In this document: positions 34,039-42,937 of the stretch, piece by piece
Layout of the letters: each line of letters opens with the position of its first letter
Numbering within the stretch: the stretch's first letter is position 1
Source of the DNA: an uncultured Flavobacteriales bacterium
Lineage (GTDB): Bacteria > Bacteroidota > Bacteroidia > Flavobacteriales_G > Salibacteraceae
Length of the DNA: 64,000 bases
Direction: 5' to 3'
Assembly (NCBI GenBank): GCA_937121175.1
Contig: CAKZKD010000006.1
Span: forward strand, 52,838-116,837
Notes under the pieces: generated by a model
What the model saw: only the letters and a program-made list of their open reading frames with translations
Databases searched by the model: none
What the model was told of the DNA's origin: nothing
Position numbers and translations under genes: made by a program

Positions 34039-37000
34039 TTATTGACCAATAAGATGTTCTAGGTTTATAATCGCCTGATTATAACCGTTTAATGTGTTTA
34101 AGTAGTTGAACTTTAATTGAATGCTCTGATTTAAATTTTGGAAGTACTCTATATAATTTATAGCGCCATTTTCAAAACTCTTTTGGGCGTTCGCAATAAC
34201 AAGATCAGCCTGTGGTACTGCTTTTTCTTTGTAATAATTCAGACTACTCTTGAACTTAAGCACTTCCTGCATTTTTTGTTCGTACTTTCCTTGAAGTATA
34301 ATTGAGTAATAATTGGCATTTGTCTCAGCAATCTGCCTTTTTAATTTGGCCGATTTAATATCTGCCTTATAGGAACCATAAAACAATGGAATACTAATCC
34401 CAGCCTGAATTCCTGAAAAACGATCGGAGCCGGTGGCAATACTTCCGCCTTCAGTAGGACTTCCTATCAATGATTGATTGAAATAACCAACAGAAATATT
34501 AGGAAGCATTTTAGCCGATTGCACCGATTTTTCGGCATTTGCAATATCAATTTGCTTTTTAGTATAAGCCAATAATGGATTGTTAACGAGCTTGGTTGAA
34601 TCATAAACATTATTCATGTCTCTTTCAGCTAACCTTTCTGGTAAAAACTCAACAGCAACTGTATCGTTTAATAAAACCCTGAGCTTGTTTTCTTGAATTG
34701 TAATGTCAGAAGCAATTAGATTTAACTGATTTTTAATTTCCATTACTCGGGTTTCTGCAGCTGCCTTCTCTAAGTAGCTAGTAGCTTCTGTCTCGTAACG
34801 AATAGAAGCCGCATGTAGAAACCTTTCATAAATTTTGTCTTGATACAACAACAACTTTTCTTTTTCCTTCAAATAGGCCAATTGAAACCAGCTTTCACGG
34901 ATATCTCGTTTTAATCTGTTTTCCGTAGCAGTAAGTTGAATTTTGCTTCCTTCAGATTTTTCTTTTGCCAGATTTTTCTGATTGGAATACACAGTCGGGA
35001 AGCTTATTTGCTGATTGATACTAAGAGCAAAGTCTCGTTCATAGCTATTATACTGCCCATATTGTACAGCGAAATCCGTTTTCCCCAAATCGAACGCTGC
35101 CTTTTTACCTTGTTCTTGCAACTCAATATTTGTTTTCGCGATTTGTACAAAGCCGTTATTCGATAAACCATAAGTTACAGCATCCTCGATTGAGGAAATT
35201 GCCTTCTTTTTACTATCCTGTGCATTCAAACTATCGGTAGAAAAAATTGTTAGGCCGCCTATAAGTATCATTACAGTAAATACATTTGGAACTGGAGTTA
35301 TGGAACTTCTGTTTTCTACCCAGTGATACAAAATAGGTAGGACAAAAAGTGTAAGCAATGTAGCTGTTATCATCCCACCGATTACCACGGTAGCAAGAGG
35401 TTGTTGTACCTCGGCTCCTGCTGAAGAAGAAACTGCCATCGGTAAAAAGCCCAAAACATCAGTTAAGGCTGTGAGCAATATCGGTCTAATACGACGTTTA
35501 GCGCCTAATCGTATTCGTTCGTTTATATTGATAACACCTTCTTCTTTTAGTTCATTCCAAGCGCTTATGAGTACCAAGCCGTTTAGTACTGCAACTCCAA
35601 ATAGGACGATGAACCCTACTCCTGCTGAAATACTAAATGGCATATCTCTTAGCCATAAAGAAAAAATTCCTCCAATGGTAGCCAGCGGAATTGCTATGTA
35701 TATCATAAGGGATTGTTTGACCGACTTTAGAGCAAAGAATATGAGCAGGAATATTAGCCCTAAAGCTATAGGTACTACTAATTGTAAGCGATTAGTTGCA
35801 CGTTCAAGGTTTTCAAAGGCTCCTCCATAGCGGATATAATACCCAGGAGGAAGGTCTAGCTTTGCATCTAACTTTTGTTGAATTTCTTCAACTAATGTTT
35901 TAATATCTCGGCCACGCACATTTATTCCCACATAGGTTCTACGATTGGTATTGTCTCTGCTTATTTGCATTGAACCAAGTTGATAATTTATGTCGGCAAT
36001 CTCCTTTATCGGAACCTGTAATCCATTGTCCAAGCTGAAGTATAAATTTTTAAGGTCATCCATGCTTTTTCTATGCTCTTCATCCAAGCGAACAACTAAA
36101 TCAAAGCGTTTTTCGCCTTCAAAAATCACTCCTGCTTTGCCACCAGCAAAAGCCGATTGTACAAGCATGTTCATGTCAGTTACATGAAGTCCGTATTGAG
36201 CGAGTTTATTTCGATTGTATTTTACTGTCATTTGAGGTAGCCCAGTAGTTGCCTCAACCTTCATGTCTCCGATACCAGCAGTTCCTGCAATGATTTTAGA
36301 AATTTCTTCGGCTTTTGTCGCTAAAACATTGATATCTTCACCATAAAGCTTTATAGCTACATCCTCTCTCACACCTTCTAATAATTCATTAAAACGCATC
36401 TCAATAGGCTGCGTAAATTCATAATTTACTCCAGGTATCTTTTCAAGCTCTTCTTTCATCAACCCAACTAGCTTATCTTTAGAGTCAGTGGTCACCCACT
36501 CCTCCTTTGGAGCCAAAATGACGAAGATGTCGGCCAAGTCCATGGGCATGGGATCGGTAGGAACTTCTGCCACTCCTATTCTACTTACAATTTTTTGAAC
36601 TTCTGGAAATTTTTCTTTTACCGTTTTTTCAATTAGGGTTGTGGTAGCAATTGTCTCCGAAAGAGAGCTCCCTGGTTTCAATATTCCATGAAAAGCAATG
36701 TCGCCTTCATCTAATTGCGGGATAAATTCACCTCCCATACGAGAAAAAGTAAAAACTGCAAAACCCAGTAACAGAACAGCCGACCCAACAACCCATTTAC
36801 CTTGTTTCAAAGCTTTACCCAATATAGGTTCATAAATATTCTCCAACCATATTACAAATCGGTCTCCCCAAGAGGTTTTATTGATGTTTCCAACTCTTAT
36901 AAACCATGCAGACATCATAGGCACGTATGTAAGACAAAGTATCATAACCCCTATCATGGCAAACATGAAGGTTAGTGCCATAGGCTTGAACATTTTACCC

Positions 37001-38409
37001 TCTACCCCTTGTAATGCGAGAATTGGTATAAAAACAATAAGAATAATGAGTTGCCCAAAAAATGCAGAGTTCATCATTTTGCTTGAAGCGGTAAATGCAA
37101 CTTCGTTTCGAACTTCTTTAGTAACTGTTTGCTTTTTCAATAATTTGTCGTGAAGCAAAAAGACGGTTCCTTCAACTATTATAACCGCCCCGTCCACAAT
37201 AATGCCGAAGTCAATAGCACCTAGGCTCATCAGGTTAGCCCAAACGTCAAACACATTCATCATTATAAATGCAAATAGCAAGGAAAGCGGAATCGTAGAT
37301 GCCACAATGACTCCTCCTCTCCAATTTCCAAGTAGAAAAACCAAAACAAAAATCACTATTAAAGCACCTTCCATTAAGTTGTTACTAACCGTACCAGTGG
37401 TTTTTGCAATCAGTTTACTTCGGTCTAACAAGGGCTCAATAATCACCCCATCAGGTAAGGATTTTTGAATCTCTTTCATGCGCTCTTTTACGCTTTCAAT
37501 CACCTCATTTGAGTTTGCCCCTTTTAGCATCATTACCAAGCCTCCAACTACTTCGCCTTCTCCATCTTGGGTCAAAGCACCATATCGAATAGCCTTTCCA
37601 TACTGCACTTTTGCTACATCTTTGACTCGAATAGGTAAGCCATTAACGTTTTTAACCAACATGTTTTCAATTTCCTTTAAGTTTCGTGCTAGGCCTTCAC
37701 CCCTAATGAAATTCGCTAAGTGATCCTTTTCAATATAAGCTCCTCCTGTGTTTTGGTTATTCTTTTCAAGAGCTTTGTAAATATCAGTAATTGTTAATCC
37801 AATTGCTTTAAGCTCGTCTGGGTTAACCGCCACTTCATATTGTTTAATATGACCACCAATGGCGTTTATTTCTACAACACCTGGCACCATGGCCATTTGT
37901 CTTCGCACAATCCAATCTTGCATGGTTCGTAACTCAGATGGTGAATATTGTCCTTTATGATTAGAATCAACTTTCAAGGTATATTGGTAAATTTCACCTA
38001 ATCCAGTTGAGATTGGTCCCATAGAAGGTTCACCAAATCCCGCTGGAATTTCTCCTTTTACTTCATTAAGTTTTTCGGCAACCAGTTGTCTGGGCAAATA
38101 AGTTCCCATATCGTCTTCAAAAACGATGGTGACTACTGATAATCCAAAACGCGAAATAGACCTTATTTCGGTTACATCGGGCAAGTTGGCCATGGCCAAT
38201 TCTACAGGATAGGTAACGAATTGCTCTATATCTTCAGTTCCTAAATTTGGAGCCTGTGTAATGACCTGCACCTGATTGTTAGTAATGTCTGGTACAGCAT
38301 CGAGCGGAACTTTAGTAATACTCCAAATACCGCCAATTATAAGTGCTATAGTAAGCAACCCTATAATTAGTTTGTTCTTTATCGAGAACGATATTATTTG
38401 ATTAATCAT
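34039..38409 (-). CDS. czcA: CzcA-type heavy-metal RND pump fused to a TolC/CzcC-like channel
   Basis: 1,456 residues from the ATG at 38409 (frame open from 38472). The RND pump occupies about 1-1040. Its TM4 motif is GAIDFGIIVDGAVIIVEG, with the Asp/Asp/Glu pattern of pumps for divalent Zn, Co, Cd or Ni. The periplasmic cleft lacks the Met of CusA-type pumps (DIAFHGILKPG). From about 1060 a TolC-like helical domain follows (AVTYGLSNNGFVQIAKTNIELQ to NLEHLIGQ), so pump and channel are one chain, a known Bacteroidota arrangement. The junction contains a signal-like segment ending LNAQ. Confidence 0.88.
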   Translation of the reverse strand: MINQIISFSIKNKLIIGLLTIALIIGGIWSITKVPLDAVPDITNNQVQVITQAPNLGTEDIEQFVTYPVELAMANLPDVTEIRSISRFGLSVVTIVFEDDMGTYLPRQLVAEKLNEVKGEIPAGFGEPSMGPISTGLGEIYQYTLKVDSNHKGQYSPSELRTMQDWIVRRQMAMVPGVVEINAIGGHIKQYEVAVNPDELKAIGLTITDIYKALEKNNQNTGGAYIEKDHLANFIRGEGLARNLKEIENMLVKNVNGLPIRVKDVAKVQYGKAIRYGALTQDGEGEVVGGLVMMLKGANSNEVIESVKERMKEIQKSLPDGVIIEPLLDRSKLIAKTTGTVSNNLMEGALIVIFVLVFLLGNWRGGVIVASTIPLSLLFAFIMMNVFDVWANLMSLGAIDFGIIVDGAVIIVEGTVFLLHDKLLKKQTVTKEVRNEVAFTASSKMMNSAFFGQLIILIVFIPILALQGVEGKMFKPMALTFMFAMIGVMILCLTYVPMMSAWFIRVGNINKTSWGDRFVIWLENIYEPILGKALKQGKWVVGSAVLLLGFAVFTFSRMGGEFIPQLDEGDIAFHGILKPGSSLSETIATTTLIEKTVKEKFPEVQKIVSRIGVAEVPTDPMPMDLADIFVILAPKEEWVTTDSKDKLVGLMKEELEKIPGVNYEFTQPIEMRFNELLEGVREDVAIKLYGEDINVLATKAEEISKIIAGTAGIGDMKVEATTGLPQMTVKYNRNKLAQYGLHVTDMNMLVQSAFAGGKAGVIFEGEKRFDLVVRLDEEHRKSMDDLKNLYFSLDNGLQVPIKEIADINYQLGSMQISRDNTNRRTYVGINVRGRDIKTLVEEIQQKLDAKLDLPPGYYIRYGGAFENLERATNRLQLVVPIALGLIFLLIFFALKSVKQSLMIYIAIPLATIGGIFSLWLRDMPFSISAGVGFIVLFGVAVLNGLVLISAWNELKEEGVININERIRLGAKRRIRPILLTALTDVLGFLPMAVSSSAGAEVQQPLATVVIGGMITATLLTLFVLPILYHWVENRSSITPVPNVFTVMILIGGLTIFSTDSLNAQDSKKKAISSIEDAVTYGLSNNGFVQIAKTNIELQEQGKKAAFDLGKTDFAVQYGQYNSYERDFALSINQQISFPTVYSNQKNLAKEKSEGSKIQLTATENRLKRDIRESWFQLAYLKEKEKLLLYQDKIYERFLHAASIRYETEATSYLEKAAAETRVMEIKNQLNLIASDITIQENKLRVLLNDTVAVEFLPERLAERDMNNVYDSTKLVNNPLLAYTKKQIDIANAEKSVQSAKMLPNISVGYFNQSLIGSPTEGGSIATGSDRFSGIQAGISIPLFYGSYKADIKSAKLKRQIAETNANYYSIILQGKYEQKMQEVLKFKSSLNYYKEKAVPQADLVIANAQKSFENGAINYIEYFQNLNQSIQLKFNYLNTLNGYNQAIINLEHLIGQ

Positions 38410-38591
38410 ACTTGTATTTTGTTTAATAAGCTCGTCCTTTATTTCAAGAACAAGATTTGCGGCTTTTGCCAATAATTATACTCAAGAGTGTGCCTTCAGA
38501 TTGAAGGCATGAGGGATTTAAACTTTGTATTATAGAATAACATTCTCTATCAACCAGAGGTCAATAAATTCCATACAAAGCTTAAAACTGA

Positions 38592-38921
38592 CTAAGCCAA
38601 TTGCGGGGGGCGCCAAATGGCATTCAGGATACCTGAAGGAAAAAAATTTTCGTATTTCGCTGGTGTTTTTTGGTTTGCAATTAAAATCGACGATGCGATG
38701 GTTGTGTATTCATTAATTACAACAGGTACGTTGCAACAAAGGCACACGCAAAAGGGCGAGCAATGATCAGCACTTTGTGAATCATCCTCATGTTCGTGAC
38801 CATCCGTAGAGTGCTCACATACATTTTCTGTGGCAATAGCTGAATGCTCAGCATCATCGCAAGGAACTCCACCTGACAAACTCAGAATTAGCGCTGATAA
38901 TATGTAGCAAATGAACTTCAC
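38592..38921 (-). CDS. DUF6660-family small exported Cys/His protein
   Basis: About 109 residues from a GTG at 38921 (the frame extends to a GTG at 38960). Signal-like helix VKFICYILSALILSLSG, then a His/Asp-rich stretch (CEHSTDGHEHEDDSQSADHC) and CSPFCVCLCCNVPV, the cysteine signature of DUF6660 proteins, which occur upstream of metal-efflux genes in Bacteroidota. A periplasmic metal-sensing or chelating role is likely. It is the first gene of unit 1; the repeat left arm begins 29 bp upstream. Confidence 0.7.
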   Translation of the reverse strand: MKFICYILSALILSLSGGVPCDDAEHSAIATENVCEHSTDGHEHEDDSQSADHCSPFCVCLCCNVPVVINEYTTIASSILIANQKTPAKYENFFPSGILNAIWRPPQLA

Positions 38922-38949
38922 CAGGCGCAAAAGTAACAATTCATTAGAC

Positions 38950-40190
38950 ACTCCACACACAACTCCTTTCGCTACTCTTCAGTCGTTACGTGTTTCGCTC
39001 AGATGAGTAAAAGAGAGAGAATTTTAAATCAACATCCTGCTAAACCGAAAAAAAACCTTTCACTAGCCTTCTCTTGCTGAAGCAAGATTGGCAGAGCCAA
39101 AGTCTACGTTAACATAATGCGAGTCCATTATAGGACAAAAGGGCTAGATTTGTTATTCCCGGTAGTATTCAAGAATTCCGCTCAGCTTTGCTGATTAATA
39201 TAAAATCAGTTCTAGGACTTTAGTTCTAGAACGGCAATGATTTTATGTTAAAGGAATTCGCTCCATTGGTATTATTTAAAATCTCTAGCGCACAGATTTC
39301 TTTTGTCAACTATAATATACATTATGTCTGCGTTCGTTCCTCACTTGCTTGGCTCTCGGCAGCCAAGTAAATAGCTCGCAGCGCCTCCGCGATTAGCTTC
39401 AGCGCTCGCGGACATTTCCCACGCGCATCCGACAGGTTTTAATATTTCGTACAATTATTCAGGTTCACGTTAAATAATCGATTCTAATTATTTCCCCATC
39501 GCACAAGCTGGCCTAAATTGCCACAGGCAATTTATCCTGTAGAATGATGTCCTATAATTTGACATTATATTAAGTAGCCCCGCGGCCAACGCATATTTGA
39601 CTTTATAATCTTTTTGTTTTTAAATAACAAAAAATTCTATGCGCAAATTCAACCCGCAACCAACGCGCTTCAAGGTTTTGGTTTTCAATTGAAGTTTATT
39701 ACAAGCTTTTAGGTTTCGTAAAATTCTCTCTCTTTTGGCCAACGCTCGCATAAGTATTGTCAAATTCGTCATTCTTCCTCAGTTTGCCATACACATGCTT
39801 TTCCTGTGCGCTTTTTAGATTGTACTAATTATTATGTTAAGTAGAAATGTTTAAGATTTTGTTATTTCATTCTTTCATTTTGTCTTGAAACAAAACGAAA
39901 CAAAAATTCAAGAAGAAAATATGCTCAACGCGCTCTTGTCTTTTCTAAACGTCTTCGCATTGCATCTGCTCAGTCTAAAAAGCCAATTCACGCCTGCCCT
40001 CGCCCGCATTTTCTTCTGGCCCACGCTCAGATTTCGTTAATTAATTGCATCGACGTATTCTAGTAATATTTCCTTTAGACGGCAAAGCTCCAGCGGAGGT
40101 TTGAGCGGGATTGTGCGACGGCGCTACGTATCTGGCTCACTGAGCCACAGACTCATTGTCCTGCTGCTTTTTAATCTTCATGAAGTAAGG
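38950..40190. repeat. Dispersed repeat copy B (left arm + core + right arm)
   Basis: Left arm 38950-39107 starts CTCCACACACAACTCCTTTC and ends in GGCAGAGCCAAAGTCTAC. The core is at 39108-39136. The right arm to about 40190 is similar to copies A and C, with the hairpin at 39195-39251 and the inverted core-like sequence at 39549-39577. A 40-bp insertion relative to A follows GCTCGCA at about 39380. The stretch between the last unit 2 gene and this repeat carries only a terminator. Confidence 0.85.
39108..39136. repeat. Core site B
   Basis: TTAACATAATG, spacer CGAGTCC, ATTATAGGAC: the best-conserved form of the core, joining the left and right arms. Confidence 0.7.
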
Positions 40191-40257
40191 GCAAGAAAAT
40201 TCCACACCAAGGGAAAATATATGGCATCAAATAAATTATGACACGTCAATTAAATCA

Positions 40258-40297
40258 AAAAAAGCCGAAGGTTCGCTTCATTAACCTCCGGCTTTTA
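40258..40297 (-). terminator. Terminator of the copper-efflux operon
   Basis: AAAAGCCGAAGGTT and AACCTCCGGCTTTT form a stem with one mismatch, 21 bp beyond the stop of the last unit 2 gene. On the minus strand it ends in a run of T. Confidence 0.8.
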
Positions 40298-40317
40298 ACT
40301 GAATTATAAAAATTAAA

Positions 40318-41709
40318 TTATTCTTTTACAATTCGCTCTACATGTACAGATGTGTCATTTGGATTTGAAAGTTTTAGAATATATATTCCTTTTTCAAGTG
40401 AAGTAATATCAATTTCAGTTGCTGATGGCTGCACCATTTGAGATAATACTTGTTTACCAGAAAAATCATAAATCACTACATTTCTTATCCCCTCCACTCC
40501 ACTGATGTTTAGTAGATTAGAAACTGGATTTGGATAAACATTTATACTGGCCTTGCTTATTTCAACTGTGCCAACGAAAGCACCATCGTCTTCTCGTTTA
40601 TTTACATTCTCATTATCTATCCTTACCACAACCCTAGCAGTTTTATCGACAAACCAGATTTTGCCTTCTTCATCAAGTTTCACACCCATCACGTTGTTAT
40701 AACCTGTGAGTTTTATTCTACCAAGTTCTGGGAATCCGCTGGATTGACTTAGGTCATAGACAATCAATTCGTTAGTACCATTATCGGTAATAATTAATCT
40801 GTCATCTGTTACATCTAATCCGCATGGTTTATCTAAGCCTGTATTAGCAACAACCTCCCAAGTAACGTTTTCCATATCAACATTTTCGGCCAATCGCTCA
40901 CTGGCTTGTACACTTGAAGCTCCTTTAACGCTGCCACTTGTAATATCTACACGAATAATTCTTTTATTCCCCACATCGTTTATGTAAAGCCATTTACGTT
41001 GCGGGTCAACTTCCATATGACCTGGAATTAAACCTAATCGTTTTAAAGTTATTTCAGGGTACCTTCTCAACCTTCCATCATCGTGGTTTGAGTTTCCTGG
41101 GCCGTGGTCTGCCGCAAAATCATACATTGCAAGGTGCCTGTTGTATCCATCAAAAATATAGTAAGCGTTGTCTTTATACCAGGCGATGCCCATAGAGTAC
41201 GGACTACCATGTAGCATATCCAAATGACTTCCGTTAGTGCCTGGCCCTGCATATTTAGCATAAATAGAAAAGTCAGAAGACCATAATGAAGGGCCTGTAT
41301 ATGGTGCACGCTGACCATTTGAAAAGTTTGCGTCTAATACTCCAGGTGATGTAGCCCAATCGCCGTTAGCACCAAAAGCTAGTGCAGTTGGAAGTGACAT
41401 AAAATGGCGCGAATTACCATCTGTTTTATGAAAAGACTTTTGGTCTGCACCGCCCACGTCTCGATAGGTTACTGTACTTCCACCTATTTGGTCATTCCGC
41501 ATATTAACTACCCACAATTCGGAGGAGTCTAATGAATTAAAGTCCAAGTCTACAGGGTTGAACAATCCATCTTGTGATGTCCCAATTTCAGTATAGATGT
41601 TCGTTTCTTTTTCAGTTATGAAGTCTTCTTGCCAATATTTTTGGGCAATAGAATTCTGGGTAAGCAACACCGTACCCATCAAAATTGTTGAGATTATTTT
41701 TGTTTTCAT
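40318..41709 (-). CDS. T9SS-sorted NHL-like beta-propeller protein in copper operon
   Basis: 463 residues from the ATG at 41709. Signal peptide (to NSIAQ), then NHL-type repeats (GLIPGHMEVDPQRKWLYIND, GLDVTDDRLIITDNGTNELIVYD, GVKLDEEGKIWFVDKTARVVV) and a T9SS sorting domain (VYPNPVSNLLNISG to YILKLSN). A surface propeller as the last gene of a metal-efflux cluster is unusual. Its repeats could bind a metal complex or a partner protein. Proximity (the HMBD gene overlaps the open frame upstream) implies cotranscription. Confidence 0.8.
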   Translation of the reverse strand: MKTKIISTILMGTVLLTQNSIAQKYWQEDFITEKETNIYTEIGTSQDGLFNPVDLDFNSLDSSELWVVNMRNDQIGGSTVTYRDVGGADQKSFHKTDGNSRHFMSLPTALAFGANGDWATSPGVLDANFSNGQRAPYTGPSLWSSDFSIYAKYAGPGTNGSHLDMLHGSPYSMGIAWYKDNAYYIFDGYNRHLAMYDFAADHGPGNSNHDDGRLRRYPEITLKRLGLIPGHMEVDPQRKWLYINDVGNKRIIRVDITSGSVKGASSVQASERLAENVDMENVTWEVVANTGLDKPCGLDVTDDRLIITDNGTNELIVYDLSQSSGFPELGRIKLTGYNNVMGVKLDEEGKIWFVDKTARVVVRIDNENVNKREDDGAFVGTVEISKASINVYPNPVSNLLNISGVEGIRNVVIYDFSGKQVLSQMVQPSATEIDITSLEKGIYILKLSNPNDTSVHVERIVKE

Positions 41710-41719
41710 TATTTTAATT

Positions 41720-41911
41720 TTAGAGTTCAATTTGTTTTAAGTCCATTTTACAAACAGGGCATTTACCCGGCTTGGTATAAGTTGTATCAACTCCTTCGCA
41801 TTTCATAGGGCATTGATATTTAGTTTGATCATTTGTTGATTGCGAACAACCAATAAATAGTCCCGAAACGAGTACAATTCCAGACATTATTTTAATCGTG
41901 TTTTTTTGCAT
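41720..41911 (-). CDS. Heavy-metal-binding-domain lipoprotein (63 aa)
   Basis: Lipoprotein signal ending IGC at about residue 22, then a complete HMBD motif: YQCPMKCEG ... GKCPVCKMDLK. The domain binds Cu or Zn through Cys/Met. It probably delivers metal to the CusB adaptor, whose N-terminus carries a related domain. It lies 3 bp after the redoxin gene. Confidence 0.88.
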   Translation of the reverse strand: MQKNTIKIMSGIVLVSGLFIGCSQSTNDQTKYQCPMKCEGVDTTYTKPGKCPVCKMDLKQIEL

Positions 41912-41914
41912 TTC

Positions 41915-42421
41915 CTATTTTGAATTTAGAGTTTCTAAGATATTTTCTATTTCACCTTCATCTCCTGGGTTAAATGAATTGAAGGACCAAACCACCTTTC
42001 TGTCTTTGTTTAGAATAAAAAGGTGTGGAGGTTGATTTATTCCCATAGCGCGCTTGAAGTCTGCGTTGGGGTCAAGATAATGTTCGAATAAATCCCAGCC
42101 ATTTCCATATATTGCCGGACTCACCTTTGGTATGTTCCTAGCATCATCAACTGAAATACCTACAACTTTAAGGTTATAAGAGTTCTCCCATTCATCAAAA
42201 TATTCTTCTGAAATTAAACTCATGCCGTCTGTTGAGTGATGGCACCAAGTCGCCCAAACAATGATTAAAATGGGATTTTTATTGTTTTTAATATCATCTG
42301 TTGAAATCGATTCTCCATTGAGTTTCTTTAGCTGTACGGAAGGAAAAGCCCGATTAATTTGCGAATAACTCAAAGTCGAAAACAACAACAAACACCCTAT
42401 AAGGGAAATTATAGTTTTCAT
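41915..42421 (-). CDS. TlpA/redoxin-like exported protein with incomplete active site
   Basis: 168 residues with a signal peptide (to LSYSQ) and a thioredoxin fold: FPSVQLKKLNG, WATWCHHS and the cis-Pro loop NQPPHLFILN. The usual CxxC is CHHS, so only one redox cysteine remains. It cannot act as a classical disulfide oxidoreductase by itself; a metallochaperone or peroxiredoxin-like role, similar in spirit to Sco-type copper proteins, is possible. Confidence 0.8.
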   Translation of the reverse strand: MKTIISLIGCLLLFSTLSYSQINRAFPSVQLKKLNGESISTDDIKNNKNPILIIVWATWCHHSTDGMSLISEEYFDEWENSYNLKVVGISVDDARNIPKVSPAIYGNGWDLFEHYLDPNADFKRAMGINQPPHLFILNKDRKVVWSFNSFNPGDEGEIENILETLNSK

Positions 42422-42479
42422 AATTAACTTGTATTAAGTAAAAAAAAAGGTTGGTGTTTAGAAGATGGTTTTTTGATGT

Positions 42480-42911
42480 CTATATCAAATAAACTTGATA
42501 TAAAGACAAGCGGTAATTAGGCTGGTTTGAAAAAGGAGGTGAAGTAGAATATGGTCTTGTTTCTGAACAGTTTGAGGTTAGTTTAACCGTGTTTTCTTTT
42601 GAAGCAAAAACCTTATCTAATAGCTTTAAGGATTTAAATGAACTGAATTTCCGAACTTGATTTTCTGATTCAAATACTAAATCTTGATTTGAACAACATG
42701 TTTTGCTAATTCCATCACCATTTGAAGTTGTCTCGCAAACTAGATCAAACTCCTCCATTCCACACCCTTCCGCTTCACCAACAAATGAGTAATTGATTAT
42801 CTCAGTTCCGCAATAGTGCACATTAACCGACCAATTAAAGGACACTACTAGGGTCAGAGCCGCTAGAGCCAAAGACAATGAATTTAAAAGATGATTTTTA
42901 ATTTGTTTCAC
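42480..42911 (-). CDS. HYC_CC_PP-family exported protein
   Basis: 143 residues from a GTG. Signal-like helix, then NVHYCGTEIINYS, CGMEE, TCCSN and a C-terminal SPPFSN: the HYC/CC/PP signature of small Bacteroidota proteins found beside CusA genes. The Cys/His set suggests periplasmic copper binding. It follows the adaptor gene (42938) by 26 bp. Confidence 0.75.
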   Translation of the reverse strand: MKQIKNHLLNSLSLALAALTLVVSFNWSVNVHYCGTEIINYSFVGEAEGCGMEEFDLVCETTSNGDGISKTCCSNQDLVFESENQVRKFSSFKSLKLLDKVFASKENTVKLTSNCSETRPYSTSPPFSNQPNYRLSLYQVYLI

Positions 42912-42937
42912 GAGCCATAAAATTAGTAATTATTTGT

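Noticed and set aside
35471..37723. Several 80-120-codon plus-strand frames inside the CzcA gene
   Set aside because: Antisense shadows of conserved RND codons.
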